From assembly GCF_016654115.1 (NCBI RefSeq), contig NZ_JAEQAZ010000063.1, positions 1 to 64,000 on the forward strand: 64,000 bases of DNA, written 5' to 3'. The translations under genes were made by a program, and so were the position numbers. Source of the DNA: Streptomyces sp. MBT53. Its GTDB lineage: Bacteria; Actinomycetota; Actinomycetes; Streptomycetales; Streptomycetaceae. Of the stretch, positions 25,100 to 33,355 are shown piece after piece (the first letter of the stretch is position 1; each line of letters starts with the position of its first letter). The notes beneath the pieces are model-generated. The model did not search any database. It was not told the DNA's origin and saw only the letters and a program-made list of their open reading frames with translations.

Positions 25100-25528
25100 C
25101 TACTTCTTCTTGCGACGCAGCAGCACGTAGACGGCCAGCAGCGCCACGCCCGCGGCGATCAAGGGGGTGCGGTTGTTCCGGACGGGCTCAGGTGCCTTGT
25201 CCTGCCACACCTGCTCGGCCTGCGACGCTGCGGTCCTCACCTGCCCGGCGGCCACGGCTGCCTTCTCCTTGACCGTGTCGGGCACCTTGTCCTGGAGCAT
25301 GTGCGACGCCTCGGCGGCTTTCGCCTTGGCCTGGTCCGTCAGTTCCGCGGTCTTCGCCGTCGTCTGCTCCTTGAGCGCGGCGGCCTTCTCCTGGGCGCGG
25401 CGCTTGACGTCCGCCTTGTCGGCCAGGGACTGAACGGTGTCGCCCAGCTCGTGCCGGGTCTGCTCGACCTGCTCGCGCAGCTCCTCCGTGTTGGCGGCGG
25501 TGGGCTCGTCGTGGGGCGGTTGCGTCAT
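25100..25528 (-). CDS. DUF3618 domain protein
   Basis: A 142-residue protein: a DUF3618 N-terminus (EQTRHELGDTVQSLADKADV), a long Ala/Lys/Glu-rich coiled coil, and one C-terminal transmembrane helix ending in RRKKK. It is probably a membrane-anchored envelope or stress protein. Its ATG overlaps the stop of the holin-like gene by four bases. Confidence 0.88.
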   Translation of the reverse strand: MTQPPHDEPTAANTEELREQVEQTRHELGDTVQSLADKADVKRRAQEKAAALKEQTTAKTAELTDQAKAKAAEASHMLQDKVPDTVKEKAAVAAGQVRTAASQAEQVWQDKAPEPVRNNRTPLIAAGVALLAVYVLLRRKKK

Positions 25529-25941
25529 CGTTTGACACTCTCCTTGATCTCGGTCACATCGGCCTTCACGCTGTCGACGGTCTGCTCGGGAACGGGTGGG
25601 GCCGCCTGCCTGACCTGCTTCTTCCCGGTCAGGGCCAGCACGCCGGCGACCAGTCCGAGGACGGCCGCCACCATCAGGGCGGCGGCCCAGACCGGCAATG
25701 GCACGGCCAGAGCGGCGATCCCGGCGGCGACCAGCGCTTGCAGCGCGAGGAATCCGGCCAGTCCGGCCCCACCGAAGAGGCCGCCGCCCCTGCCGTAGCG
25801 CCTGCCCTTCTCCGTCAACTCGGCCCGCGCCAGCCGCATCTCACCGCGTATCAGTTCCGTCAGCTGGTGCGAGGCGCGCTGCACCAACTCGCCGACCGGC
25901 TCTTCGGCGGCGTCGGCCATAGGCCGGCTTGCCTGATCCAT
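25525..25941 (-). CDS. Phage-holin-like (actinobacterial holin-X) membrane protein
   Basis: A 138-residue protein. ELVQRASHQLTELIRGEMRL followed by AELTEKGRRYGRG and two transmembrane helices is the pattern of the putative actinobacterial holin-X family. Despite the name, no lysis role is implied; these genes usually travel with DUF3618 and DUF4235 as here. It begins 21 bases after the SsgA-like gene ends. Confidence 0.87.
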   Translation of the reverse strand: MDQASRPMADAAEEPVGELVQRASHQLTELIRGEMRLARAELTEKGRRYGRGGGLFGGAGLAGFLALQALVAAGIAALAVPLPVWAAALMVAAVLGLVAGVLALTGKKQVRQAAPPVPEQTVDSVKADVTEIKESVKR

Positions 25942-25962
25942 GATTCGCCCTTCGTCATCGGC

Positions 25963-26409
25963 TCAGTCCTGGCCGAGTAGTGGTGTGAGAAAGCCGTCCC
26001 AGTCCAGGTAGTCGCTCTCGCCGCCCAGGGGAACGAGCTGCTGTGTCACGTCGAGCCAGCCGGCGACCACGTCCTGTTCCGTCTGGAAGACGGCGCCGCT
26101 GCCCAGTGGTCCGAGCCGGATACGCAGCCATCCGTGGCCGTCTGCCTCGCGGAGGGGCCAGACGGCCACGTCGCCGATCCCCTCCAGGCGGCGCAGTCCG
26201 AGCAGAAGAGAGTCTCGAGACAGGGACCAGTGCACCGAGGCGCCGTCCGTTCGCAGGACGATGCGAACGGCGAACGGGTCCAACGAGGTGTAGTGCAACT
26301 CCAGGTCGAGCGGTACGGCGGGCCCGCCGCCACGGACCAGCTGCGCGCGGTGGCGCAGCGTGGTGGTCGGGTGCGGGTGAATTTCTGTGAGGGTGACTGG
26401 CTTCGGCAC
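25963..26409 (-). CDS. SsgA-like (SALP) sporulation/cell-division regulator, second copy
   Basis: A 148-residue SsgA/SsgB-like protein with the core ELHYTSLDPFAVRIVLRTDG, SVHWSLSRDSLLLGLRRLEG and GDVAVWPLREADG. The GTG start at 26409 has AGGAAG upstream. It leads an operon with holin-like, DUF3618 and DUF4235 genes from a full-match SigB-type promoter, linking a septation-type protein to stress-induced envelope change. Confidence 0.85.
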   Translation of the reverse strand: MPKPVTLTEIHPHPTTTLRHRAQLVRGGGPAVPLDLELHYTSLDPFAVRIVLRTDGASVHWSLSRDSLLLGLRRLEGIGDVAVWPLREADGHGWLRIRLGPLGSGAVFQTEQDVVAGWLDVTQQLVPLGGESDYLDWDGFLTPLLGQD

Positions 26410-26466
26410 GAGTGATCACTTCCTGAGCATGAGTGCGCGCCTGAGCACGGTGGGCCGACGCGACGT

Positions 26467-26491
26467 GTACCCCGATTGGGCAGCAGGAATC
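26467..26491 (-). promoter_or_regulatory. SigB-type promoter for the SsgA-like/envelope operon
   Basis: Minus strand: GATT, 15 bases, GGGTACACG. It is divergent from the PRC-barrel promoter 35 bases away and about 55 bases upstream of the GTG start. Confidence 0.65.
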
Positions 26492-26525
26492 TTGAGGATT
26501 GCGGAAATTGATGACCGCATGACGT

Positions 26526-26550
26526 GTGTGAGGTTCCCGATCAAGGGCAC
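26526..26550 (+). promoter_or_regulatory. SigB-type promoter for PRC-barrel copy 1
   Basis: GTGT, 15 bases, GGGCACTCG. The same -10 and discriminator occur upstream of PRC-barrel copy 2. The leader before the ATG at 26608 is about 50 bases. Confidence 0.6.
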
Positions 26551-26607
26551 TCGCCATTTCGAGCAGGACGTAATCGAAATTCGACATTCCCATGAAGGAG
26601 TATTTGC

Positions 26608-26961
26608 ATGAGTGACAACATCTGGGGCTACCAGCCGACTTCCGGCCACACCGCGGGCATCGACCTGATCGGCTACAAGGTCGAGGCCACGAACGGCGGC
26701 ATCGGCAAGGTCGACAAGCACTCGGACGCTGTCGACTCCTCGTATCTCGTGGTCGACACCGGTGTCTGGATCTTCGGCAAGCACGTTCTGCTGCCGGCCG
26801 GCACCGTGAGTTCCATCGACCAGGCCGAGCGGAAGATCTACGTCAGTCTCACCAAGGACCAGATCAAGAACTCCCCGGAGTTCGACAAGGACAAGCACGA
26901 GGGCGACGCGGGCTACCAGGAGCAGGTCGGCGGCTATTACGTCGGTCAACGCCCTATCTGA
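26608..26961 (+). CDS. PRC-barrel domain protein, copy 1
   Basis: A 117-residue protein with a PRC-barrel core (DLIGYKVEATNGGIGKVDKH, YLVVDTGVWIFGKHVLLPAG) and a charged tail. PRC-barrels are small beta-barrels found in RNA-processing and photosynthetic proteins. This stress-linked version is cytoplasmic with unknown partners. AAGGAG precedes the ATG. A hydrophobic mini-protein gene follows after 42 bases. The paralogue at 33356 shares most residues. Confidence 0.88.
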   Translation: MSDNIWGYQPTSGHTAGIDLIGYKVEATNGGIGKVDKHSDAVDSSYLVVDTGVWIFGKHVLLPAGTVSSIDQAERKIYVSLTKDQIKNSPEFDKDKHEGDAGYQEQVGGYYVGQRPI

Positions 26962-27003
26962 CCGCTCCTCACCACCAACCTGACGGCCCGGAGGTCGATC
27001 ATT

Positions 27004-27165
27004 ATGGTTCCCCTTCTTCTTGTGCTTCTGCTGGCCCTGATTCTTTTCGGTGCGGGATTCGCGCTGAAGGCTCTGTGGTTCATCGCGATCATCGTGTTGG
27101 TGGTCTGGCTGGTCGGGTTTGTCGCCCGGCCCAAGGGCGGAAGTGGCCGCTGGTATCGCTGGTAG
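27004..27165 (+). CDS. Small hydrophobic membrane protein, copy 1
   Basis: A 53-residue protein made of two transmembrane helices (VPLLLVLLLALILFGAG, then WFIAIIVLVVWLVGFV) and a tail ending RWYRW. GGAGG lies 11 bases before the ATG. It is paralogous to the product of 33832-34002, which ends with the same aromatic-basic tail. Function unknown; likely membrane-stress related given its promoter context. A strong stem-loop follows it. Confidence 0.8.
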   Translation: MVPLLLVLLLALILFGAGFALKALWFIAIIVLVVWLVGFVARPKGGSGRWYRW

Positions 27166-27184
27166 CCGCGACCGACGTTTTTCT

Positions 27185-27233
27185 GCCACGCATGTGGGCC
27201 CCGGTCTTCCGGACCGGGGCCCACATGCGTGGC
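27185..27233 (+). terminator. Terminator with 22-bp perfect stem
   Basis: The arms 27185-27206 and 27212-27233 are exactly complementary around a five-base loop. It ends the PRC-barrel/hydrophobic unit and marks the edge of the following minus-strand island. Confidence 0.75.
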
Positions 27234-27354
27234 ATTGGGCTTGAACTCGGTTGTCGTGAGGTACGCGCAGGGCGGGATGGCCCAGTGCGCCTGCCGTCCC
27301 GTTCGTCGAGCCGGATGTGGTCGGTGGTTCGGCCTTGCCGTTGGTCCGTGGGCC

Positions 27355-30075
27355 CTATCGCGTTCGGTTGAGCCAGGTGCCGCGCCGTTCGGTGACGAGA
27401 GCGTGCCAACGTCGGCGGACTGCCTCTTCGTTCTCCAGCCACCGGACAGGGGAAGCCTCCGCGGCGATGAGCCTGTCGTCCATGAAGCACGCGATGTCGG
27501 CGAGGTAGGCGTGGTCGCCGTCGTTGGTGATCCGGCGCAGTCGGTGGATGGCGGCGGCGAGGAGTTCCTCGTCTCCGCGGACGGCGTGGTGGAAGCAGAC
27601 GGCGAGCTCAAGCAGGGGGAGGAGCGAAGTCAGCCCGGCGGTCTCGATCTCGGTGTGCAGGGCTTGGGCGCGTTCGTCGATGTCCGGCCTGCGGCCCGCG
27701 TCGCGGACGAGGACGGCGATGTGGACGGTCAGGGTGGTGGCGTGGAGTGTGAGGTCGGTCAGGAGGTCGTGGGCGAGGGCGATGTCGCCGTCCGCGGTCG
27801 TGGGGTCCGCGAAGGACAGCGCAAGTGCCCGGTGTGCCTGGGCGGTTGCGCGTTCTCCCGCGATGCCGCGTCGGTCGGCGTCGTCGCGGGCACGTTCGTA
27901 GTCGTCGGCCGCTCGTGCGATGTCGCCCTGGGGCCAGTGGATGTCGCCGAGTACGCGGTTCTGCCGGCCGGCCCACCCCAGGGTCTCGGCGACGGTCAGG
28001 GCGGTGGGGAAGTCGCCGGCCAGACGGGCGAGGTGGGCCAGGCCGCGGCGGGCGGCGGGGGCGAGGCGGCCTCCGCCGTCGGCGACCTGCTGCATTCCTG
28101 TCCGGGAGGCGGCTGACTCGCCGAGGTCACGTTGGGCTTTGGCCAGGTAGTAGCGGGCCATGTGGCCCAGTTCTTCCGGCAGTTGACCGGTGTCGATGAC
28201 GGCGGCGAGCCGGTCGGCCGTGGTGCGGCGGTGTTCGTGCTGTCGACGGCCGAGCGTGTTGAGCAGTTCGGACAGGGCGTCGGCCGGCGTCTGTGGACGC
28301 GTCTCGTCGCCGTTGTCCCGCCGGGCGGAGGCGAGGGGTTCCCACACGGAGTCGCCGACGTACTGCCAGGCCGCCTCGGTCAGCCAGCTCAGGTCGAGGT
28401 GGAACTCGGAGGCGAGGGTGAGACCTTGGCGCAGGCAGGCGATCAGCAGACGGCGGCCGGGGCCGGTGTGCTCGGCCCACTGTCGGCCAACGGCACTGTG
28501 GGCGCGTTCGGCCGCGTTTCGCCAGTCTCGTGCTGACCAGCGGTCGTCGGTGGTGTCTTCGGCGGTGCGCAGGGTCGAGCGGATGAGGGCGTGCAGGTGG
28601 TAGGGCCAGAGGCCGGTGGGGGTGTGGCGGACGAAGGGCCGCTCCAGCAGGCGGAGGACCGGGGCGTCACGGCTGATGCCGGCGGCGGCGGTGGCGAGGG
28701 GGATGTCGAAGGCGTCCAGGAGGCTGACCGAGCGCAGGACGTGGCGTTCGTCGGGGGTGAGGTCGGCGAGGGTACGGGCGATCAGGGCGGGGAAGTCGCC
28801 GCCGAAGTCGGCCGGTTGAGGGGTGCGGCCGGTGCGACGGATCTCAAGGAAACGCATGGCGGCCAGGTCGAGGTACAGGGGAAGGCCGTGGGAGCGCTCG
28901 GCGATCACACGGCGCAGCGTCGCGTCGATCAGCGGCCGGCCGTCGGCGGCGAGGCGGTGGGCGAGGTAGTCCTGGCAGTCCTCGTCGCTGAAGTCCCCGA
29001 TCAGGATCTGACGGTGACCGCCCGGATCGGCCGCGTCGGCGCGGGGCGCCGGCACGCCGTGGCCGGCCGGCCCGGGCCAGGCTCCGTGGTCGGCCAGTCC
29101 GGGCCACGCCGTCGGGCCGGTCCAGTCGAGTTGACCGTGCAGGGCCGGGTCGGCCCACTGCAGCCGGTTGCGTCCGGTGACGACGAAGAAGACGTTGGGC
29201 ATGAGCCACACCACGTGCTGCAGCAGCCGCTCCAGGTCCCGGTGGGTGCGGTCCCCGACGTCCTCGAAGGTGTCCAGCAGCACCACCGGGGCGATCTGCT
29301 TGCGGGCGGGCAAGCGGGCCAGCTCCCAGGCGAGCAGGTGCGGGTAGTACGAGAGCGACTCCAGGTCGGTGTCGGCCTCCAGGAGGTCGGCCAGCCGCGC
29401 ACAGCCGGCCAACGCGCTTACTGAGCGGCGGTGTTCGCGCAGCGCCCGCACCAGCGCGCCGGTGAGCTGTCCGACCGCGGATCCGAGCATCCCGGGCAGC
29501 GCCAGGCCCTGGGCGACCTCGCCGAGCGCCGCCTGCACCTGCTGAGGAAGCGCCTGGCCGAAGCGGGTCACCAGGCCGTCACGGCGCAGGTACTCCTCCA
29601 ACGGCTCGCCCGGATGCCGGTGGTCCCAGTAACGGCGTAACGCGATGTCGAAGGCGGGCATGGGCCGGCCGACCGCCGCCGCGACGGCAAGCCGGATCGT
29701 GACGACGACGCGCTCGAAGTCGGTGTTCGCCGAGCGCGCCAGGTCGAGCCGGACAGGGACGATCCGCGGCCCGTGCCAAGCCGGTTCACCCCATTGCGTC
29801 GGCCTGCGTTCGGCATCGGCCAGCGCGGCCTCCAGCCTCCGTGACAGCGTCGATTTGCCGATGCCGCCGACACCGTGGAAGACGAGCAGGTTGCGTCGGG
29901 GCGCCTCCAGGTCCGCGGCATCGAAAGTCGGAGCGGTCACATGCCGCAGGTGGGCGTCCAGGGCGCTCACGAACATGTGCCACTGGCCCTCCCGGTTGGT
30001 GAACGCCTCGTCCGCGCCCACTCGGTGATCGTTGGAGCCGAACAGAGCCCTCAGGTCCCGGCCTGCCACGCCCAC
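27355..30075 (-). CDS. STAND-type ATPase with helical-repeat C-terminus
   Basis: A 906-residue signal-transduction ATPase. The N-terminal 60 residues lack a recognisable effector. The P-loop is FHGVGGIGKSTLSRR near residue 72, Walker B is VVLLDTFED near residue 268, and a sensor follows (FFVVTGRNRLQW). The C-terminal half is a winged-helix-like region followed by TPR-like helical repeats (AQAHRALALSFADP), usual for STAND regulators and some phage-defence proteins. Starts GTG 30075 and GTG 30069 are equally possible. It follows the GntR gene on the same strand. Whether it is a regulator or a defence sensor cannot be decided from sequence. Confidence 0.75.
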   Translation of the reverse strand: MGVAGRDLRALFGSNDHRVGADEAFTNREGQWHMFVSALDAHLRHVTAPTFDAADLEAPRRNLLVFHGVGGIGKSTLSRRLEAALADAERRPTQWGEPAWHGPRIVPVRLDLARSANTDFERVVVTIRLAVAAAVGRPMPAFDIALRRYWDHRHPGEPLEEYLRRDGLVTRFGQALPQQVQAALGEVAQGLALPGMLGSAVGQLTGALVRALREHRRSVSALAGCARLADLLEADTDLESLSYYPHLLAWELARLPARKQIAPVVLLDTFEDVGDRTHRDLERLLQHVVWLMPNVFFVVTGRNRLQWADPALHGQLDWTGPTAWPGLADHGAWPGPAGHGVPAPRADAADPGGHRQILIGDFSDEDCQDYLAHRLAADGRPLIDATLRRVIAERSHGLPLYLDLAAMRFLEIRRTGRTPQPADFGGDFPALIARTLADLTPDERHVLRSVSLLDAFDIPLATAAAGISRDAPVLRLLERPFVRHTPTGLWPYHLHALIRSTLRTAEDTTDDRWSARDWRNAAERAHSAVGRQWAEHTGPGRRLLIACLRQGLTLASEFHLDLSWLTEAAWQYVGDSVWEPLASARRDNGDETRPQTPADALSELLNTLGRRQHEHRRTTADRLAAVIDTGQLPEELGHMARYYLAKAQRDLGESAASRTGMQQVADGGGRLAPAARRGLAHLARLAGDFPTALTVAETLGWAGRQNRVLGDIHWPQGDIARAADDYERARDDADRRGIAGERATAQAHRALALSFADPTTADGDIALAHDLLTDLTLHATTLTVHIAVLVRDAGRRPDIDERAQALHTEIETAGLTSLLPLLELAVCFHHAVRGDEELLAAAIHRLRRITNDGDHAYLADIACFMDDRLIAAEASPVRWLENEEAVRRRWHALVTERRGTWLNRTR

Positions 30076-30153
30076 CCCCTGATGGTCATTCGCTCTCGAT
30101 CTGTGACTGCCGGTCCGTGTGGCCGACGCCCCTTCAGCACGTGCACGCGGCGG

Positions 30154-30978
30154 TCACGGCCTGCGAGGGGTGCCGCTCTGCCTGGCCGGTCGGCTCTCTG
30201 GATCATGGGCGTCCGTTTCCTGCGGGCGATGCCCGTCGCCGAGGGGATCGCAGGCCGGTACCGGGACGTCGTAGACCAGTTCCCAACGCGTCTGCGGGAG
30301 GAGGAAGGTGGCGGTCTCGACCGGCCGGCCCGTGTCGGTCAGGTGGGTCCGGTCCAGCCTGACGATCAGCGTGCGACGGGTGATGCCGAGCCGCAGTGCC
30401 TCGTGGTCGTCCGGGTGCCGGGCGTGTGTGCGGAGCTGGGCGTGGCCCACCCGGACGCCGACCGAGGCCATCCGGCGAGCCACACCGGTACCGGCCAGCG
30501 GCCCGTCCTCCGGCAGGAGAACCGGCGTGCGGTGGGTGAGCGCCATCGGCTCCCACGATTCGCCGAGGGCCAAGGGACGGGCGTTGCCCAGATACTCGTA
30601 GCGGGTGCGGACGCACAGTGTGTCGATGTCGACCGACAGCCGCCGGGCGATGGGCTCCGGTGCCGGGACCTTGACGTCCGACCGGTATTCGATGCCCGGG
30701 ACGAGCCCGGCCCGCCGGATCGCGTCCGGAATCGGCAGCAGCACGGGCAGCGCGATGCGCGCCTGCGGGGCGCGGACGAAGACGCCGACACTCTTGCGCC
30801 CCTCCAGCAGGCCGGTGTCGATCAGCAGTTCCTGGCCCCGCTGGACCGCGGCCGGACTGGTCTGGTACTCGTGCGCCAGCTGGGCCCGCGGCGGCAGTTG
30901 CTCACCCGGGGACCATTCTCCTTCCGCCAGTCGCCTGCGCAGGTCGTCGGCGATGCGCTGATAGTCCGCAGTGGGCAC
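30154..30978 (-). CDS. GntR-family regulator with UTRA-type ligand domain
   Basis: A 274-residue HutC-subfamily regulator. The winged helix covers residues 1-70 (DDLRRRLAEGEWSPGEQLPP, then TSPAAVQRGQELLIDTGLL), and the UTRA-like domain covers about 90-250 (VRTRYEYLGNARPLALGESW). The C-terminal 25 residues are disordered. The GTG start has GGGAG eight bases upstream. Two tandem palindromes 47 bases upstream are likely its operators and sit in the divergent space shared with the zeta-toxin genes. Confidence 0.85.
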   Translation of the reverse strand: MPTADYQRIADDLRRRLAEGEWSPGEQLPPRAQLAHEYQTSPAAVQRGQELLIDTGLLEGRKSVGVFVRAPQARIALPVLLPIPDAIRRAGLVPGIEYRSDVKVPAPEPIARRLSVDIDTLCVRTRYEYLGNARPLALGESWEPMALTHRTPVLLPEDGPLAGTGVARRMASVGVRVGHAQLRTHARHPDDHEALRLGITRRTLIVRLDRTHLTDTGRPVETATFLLPQTRWELVYDVPVPACDPLGDGHRPQETDAHDPESRPARQSGTPRRP

Positions 30979-31024
30979 TGCCTACTCCCGGAGAGGAACT
31001 CGCTACTCCTTGCAACGCTTGACA

Positions 31025-31059
31025 CGCTAATCGGTTAACGGCACGCTAATCGATTAGCG
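31025..31059. promoter_or_regulatory. Tandem operators of the GntR regulator
   Basis: CGCTAATCGATTAGCG (31044-31059) is a perfect 16-base palindrome. CGCTAATCGGTTAACG (31025-31040) is an imperfect copy 19 bases away. They lie between the GntR gene and the divergent small ORF/zeta genes. The AT-rich cores stand out against the surrounding GC. Confidence 0.7.
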
Positions 31060-31095
31060 ATACGCTCAGTAATCGGTGCGGTGTGAGGGGGAGGA

Positions 31096-31359
31096 GTGGA
31101 TGCGGTCCTGGCAGGGCGTGCCGCGGCACTCGCCGCCCGGCTCGCGGACCTCACGGGCGGCACCACTCGGATCCAGGAGATCAACCAGGGCGCGCTCGTC
31201 CTGTGCACCATCGACCCGATCGGTTCCGAGCACGCCTGGGTCGACGTGCAGGACGCACTTGAGGACGCCGACGCCTGGAGCGTGCAGGGCCGCGGCCTCG
31301 GCTCCGAACCCCGGTTGTTGCGTGCCGAGCTCCGCTCGGCGGATCCCGACGCCGGATGA
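31096..31359 (+). CDS. Small acidic protein upstream of zeta-toxin genes
   Basis: An 87-residue protein starting at GTG 31096 behind GGGGAGG. LADLTGGTTRIQEINQGALV, then HAWVDVQDALEDADAWSVQG, suggest a small alpha/beta fold; I recognise no family. It is in the same frame as the zeta kinase that starts nine bases after its stop and lies where an epsilon-type antitoxin would be, but it has no visible similarity to epsilon. Confidence 0.6.
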   Translation: MDAVLAGRAAALAARLADLTGGTTRIQEINQGALVLCTIDPIGSEHAWVDVQDALEDADAWSVQGRGLGSEPRLLRAELRSADPDAG

Positions 31360-31368
31360 CCGCCGCAT

Positions 31369-32313
31369 GTGGAACTCCGATTGACGCGGCCACGTGGCGG
31401 TGAACAACGGTTTGCCCCGGCCGTACTGCCCGAAGAGCGGCACCGCGACCTGCTCGTCAGCACGATCCTGCCGGCCGTCACCAAGAAGGCCACGGCCCAG
31501 ACTTCCCCGGTCGTGGTGTTCGTGGCAGGTCAGCCCGGCGTCGGCAAATCCACCTTCGCGGACCTGGTGCACCATGCGCTGGCCCACCGCGGAGGCGCGG
31601 TGCGCATAGGCAGCGACGACTTCAAACGGGCCCACCCCTGCTATCCGGCGCTCCTGGCGGTCGACGACCTCAGCGCCGGAGTACGAACGCGCCCCGACAC
31701 CCGCCGCTGGCAGGCCGAGGTGGAGGACCACACCCGCCGTCACCGACTGGACGCCGTCATCGAGACGGCTCTGGCCGACCCGCAGGAAGCCCGCTCCACC
31801 GTGGGCGCCTACCGACACGCCGGCCACCGGGTCGAACTGGCCGTGCTCGCGATTCCGCAGGCCCTCAGCAGTCTGGCCGTGGTGCACCGCTACCTCCAGC
31901 AGGTGCGGGCCACCGGGACCGGCCGCTACGTGTCGGCGCACCACCACGACCACTGCTCCCGAGAACTTCCCGAAGTCCTGCGCATCGTCGAAGCCGAGCG
32001 ACTGGCGAACCGGGTGACGGTGATCGGCGCCAACGGCGTTCGGTACCTGAACCGGCTGGCGCCGGACGGAAGTTGGTCACGCCGGCCGAACGCCGCCCGA
32101 GCGGTGGACGCCGAGCGGACACGGCCGTGGACCGCCGCCGAAGCCCAGCACTTCCGCGCCATCGCTCTACGGGTCGGAGAGATCGCGCGCGGCGCCTCCG
32201 GAGCGGCGCGGCGGACGGCCGTTGCCGAGGACATCCGCAGCAGCCTCGGATGGGCCGCACCCCTGCTTCCCCGGGACCGCGCCGATCGGGCCGCTCTCCG
32301 AGGGGGCGGCTAG
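31369..32313 (+). CDS. Zeta-toxin-family kinase, copy 1
   Basis: A 314-residue P-loop kinase. Walker A is VFVAGQPGVGKSTFADLV near residue 52. IGSDDFKRAHPCY is the substrate-binding Asp plus HP motif of zeta/PezT proteins, which phosphorylate UDP-N-acetylglucosamine and block wall synthesis. The C-terminal region is helical. The start GTG at 31369 lacks a clear ribosome site, suggesting coupling to the small upstream ORF. Copy 2 continues in the same frame after a TAG. Confidence 0.8.
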   Translation: MELRLTRPRGGEQRFAPAVLPEERHRDLLVSTILPAVTKKATAQTSPVVVFVAGQPGVGKSTFADLVHHALAHRGGAVRIGSDDFKRAHPCYPALLAVDDLSAGVRTRPDTRRWQAEVEDHTRRHRLDAVIETALADPQEARSTVGAYRHAGHRVELAVLAIPQALSSLAVVHRYLQQVRATGTGRYVSAHHHDHCSRELPEVLRIVEAERLANRVTVIGANGVRYLNRLAPDGSWSRRPNAARAVDAERTRPWTAAEAQHFRAIALRVGEIARGASGAARRTAVAEDIRSSLGWAAPLLPRDRADRAALRGGG

Positions 32314-32406
32314 CGCCAGCTGTCACGCGCGGAACACCGGCGCATTTTCACGGATCTGATCGTTCCGTTCCATCTGGGCGACTCCGAGCCCCGACGGGAC
32401 CCGGTA

Positions 32407-33171
32407 GTGGTCTACGTGGTGGGGCAGCCCGGCGCCGGCAAGACAGCGGCCTCCGCCCTGGTGTTGCGTGCGATGCGTCCAGGTACCGTCCTCGTGTCCA
32501 GCGAGGACTTCCGCGGGTTCCATCCCGAGTACTCCCGGCTGCTCGCCCGGCGCCCGCGTACGGCGGGAGCCCTGTTGCGAGCCGACTACCGGGCCTGGCA
32601 GAACTCGGCGGAGGAATGGCTCCGAAGCCGGAAGGCCGATGTGGTGGTGGAGGCGGCGCCGGCCAGCGGCACGGACCTACTGGCCGCCGCCTCCCGGTTC
32701 GAGGCCACGGGCTACCGGGTGGAGATGCTGGTCCTCGCGGTACGCGCGGCCGACAGCCGCCAGGGCACCGCGCGCCGGTTCGCCCTCGGCCTCGAACAAG
32801 GACTGCCCTCCCGCTTCACCACACCCCACGGACACGACCGGTGCTACCGAGCACTCGCCGCACTCGCACCGGCCCTCGACCACCATCCGGCCGTGCACAC
32901 CGTCACGGTGACCGACCGGGACGTACGCGCTCTGCGGAACAGGCAAGGCGGCACCGAAGCCATGCTGGAAAGGGAACGGCAGCGCCCCTACACGAACACC
33001 GAGGCGGCCCGGTTCGCAGCCGTGCAGCGCCGGCTGTGGGCATCACTACCGCAACACCGCACGGAACTCGCGGAAATCAACGACTTGGCGGCGCCCCTGC
33101 TACCACCAGGATTTCCGCTCCACAGGCTGCCGCTCGGCCAGTTGACGGATGGAAATATTTCTCGTGCATGA
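32407..33171 (+). CDS. Zeta-toxin-family kinase, copy 2 (N-terminus unresolved)
   Basis: The P-loop VVYVVGQPGAGKTAASAL and the motif SSEDFRGFHPEYSRLL show a second zeta-type kinase of about 285 residues. Its conserved N-terminus (LSRAEHRRIFTDLIVPFHLG) lies upstream at 32323-32406 in the same frame, directly after the TAG of copy 1, yet contains no ATG, GTG or TTG. The first conventional start, GTG 32407, would delete that helix and sits right before the P-loop. So either copies 1 and 2 were one protein interrupted by an amber codon, or an unusual start is used. Confidence 0.65.
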   Translation: MVYVVGQPGAGKTAASALVLRAMRPGTVLVSSEDFRGFHPEYSRLLARRPRTAGALLRADYRAWQNSAEEWLRSRKADVVVEAAPASGTDLLAAASRFEATGYRVEMLVLAVRAADSRQGTARRFALGLEQGLPSRFTTPHGHDRCYRALAALAPALDHHPAVHTVTVTDRDVRALRNRQGGTEAMLERERQRPYTNTEAARFAAVQRRLWASLPQHRTELAEINDLAAPLLPPGFPLHRLPLGQLTDGNISRA

Positions 33172-33219
33172 GTACGTGGATGAGTATGGGAAAACTCTTG
33201 ATCCTGGCTTGAATTGGGG

Positions 33220-33244
33220 GCGTGCGACCCCGGATGACGGGCAC
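33220..33244 (+). promoter_or_regulatory. SigB-type promoter for PRC-barrel copy 2
   Basis: GCGT, 15 bases, GGGCACTCG, with the same -10 and discriminator as copy 1. The leader is 60 bases to the first possible start (33314) and about 105 to the preferred one (33356). Confidence 0.55.
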
Positions 33245-33300
33245 TCGCAACCATGGCGGTCGAAGAACCGATGAGACCGCTGTGTACGACGTACGGAAAA

Positions 33301-33345
33301 GGAGGACCGGTGGATGTATCCGCCGTCCTCCATTTACCGGAGGAG
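33301..33345 (+). promoter_or_regulatory. Leader with two ribosome sites and competing pairings
   Basis: GGAGGA (33301-33306) and GGAGGAG (33339-33345) are both ribosome sites, for in-frame starts at ATG 33314 and GTG 33356. TCCTCC (33326-33331) can pair with either one: with the first in an imperfect hairpin, with the second in a six-pair hairpin with a seven-base loop. Confidence 0.4.
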
Positions 33346-33355
33346 TTGTTTTCGC

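Noticed and set aside
25525..25941. Holin-like gene as evidence of a prophage
   Set aside because: No other phage gene is near. Holin-X proteins with DUF3618 and DUF4235 are ordinary actinomycete chromosomal genes.
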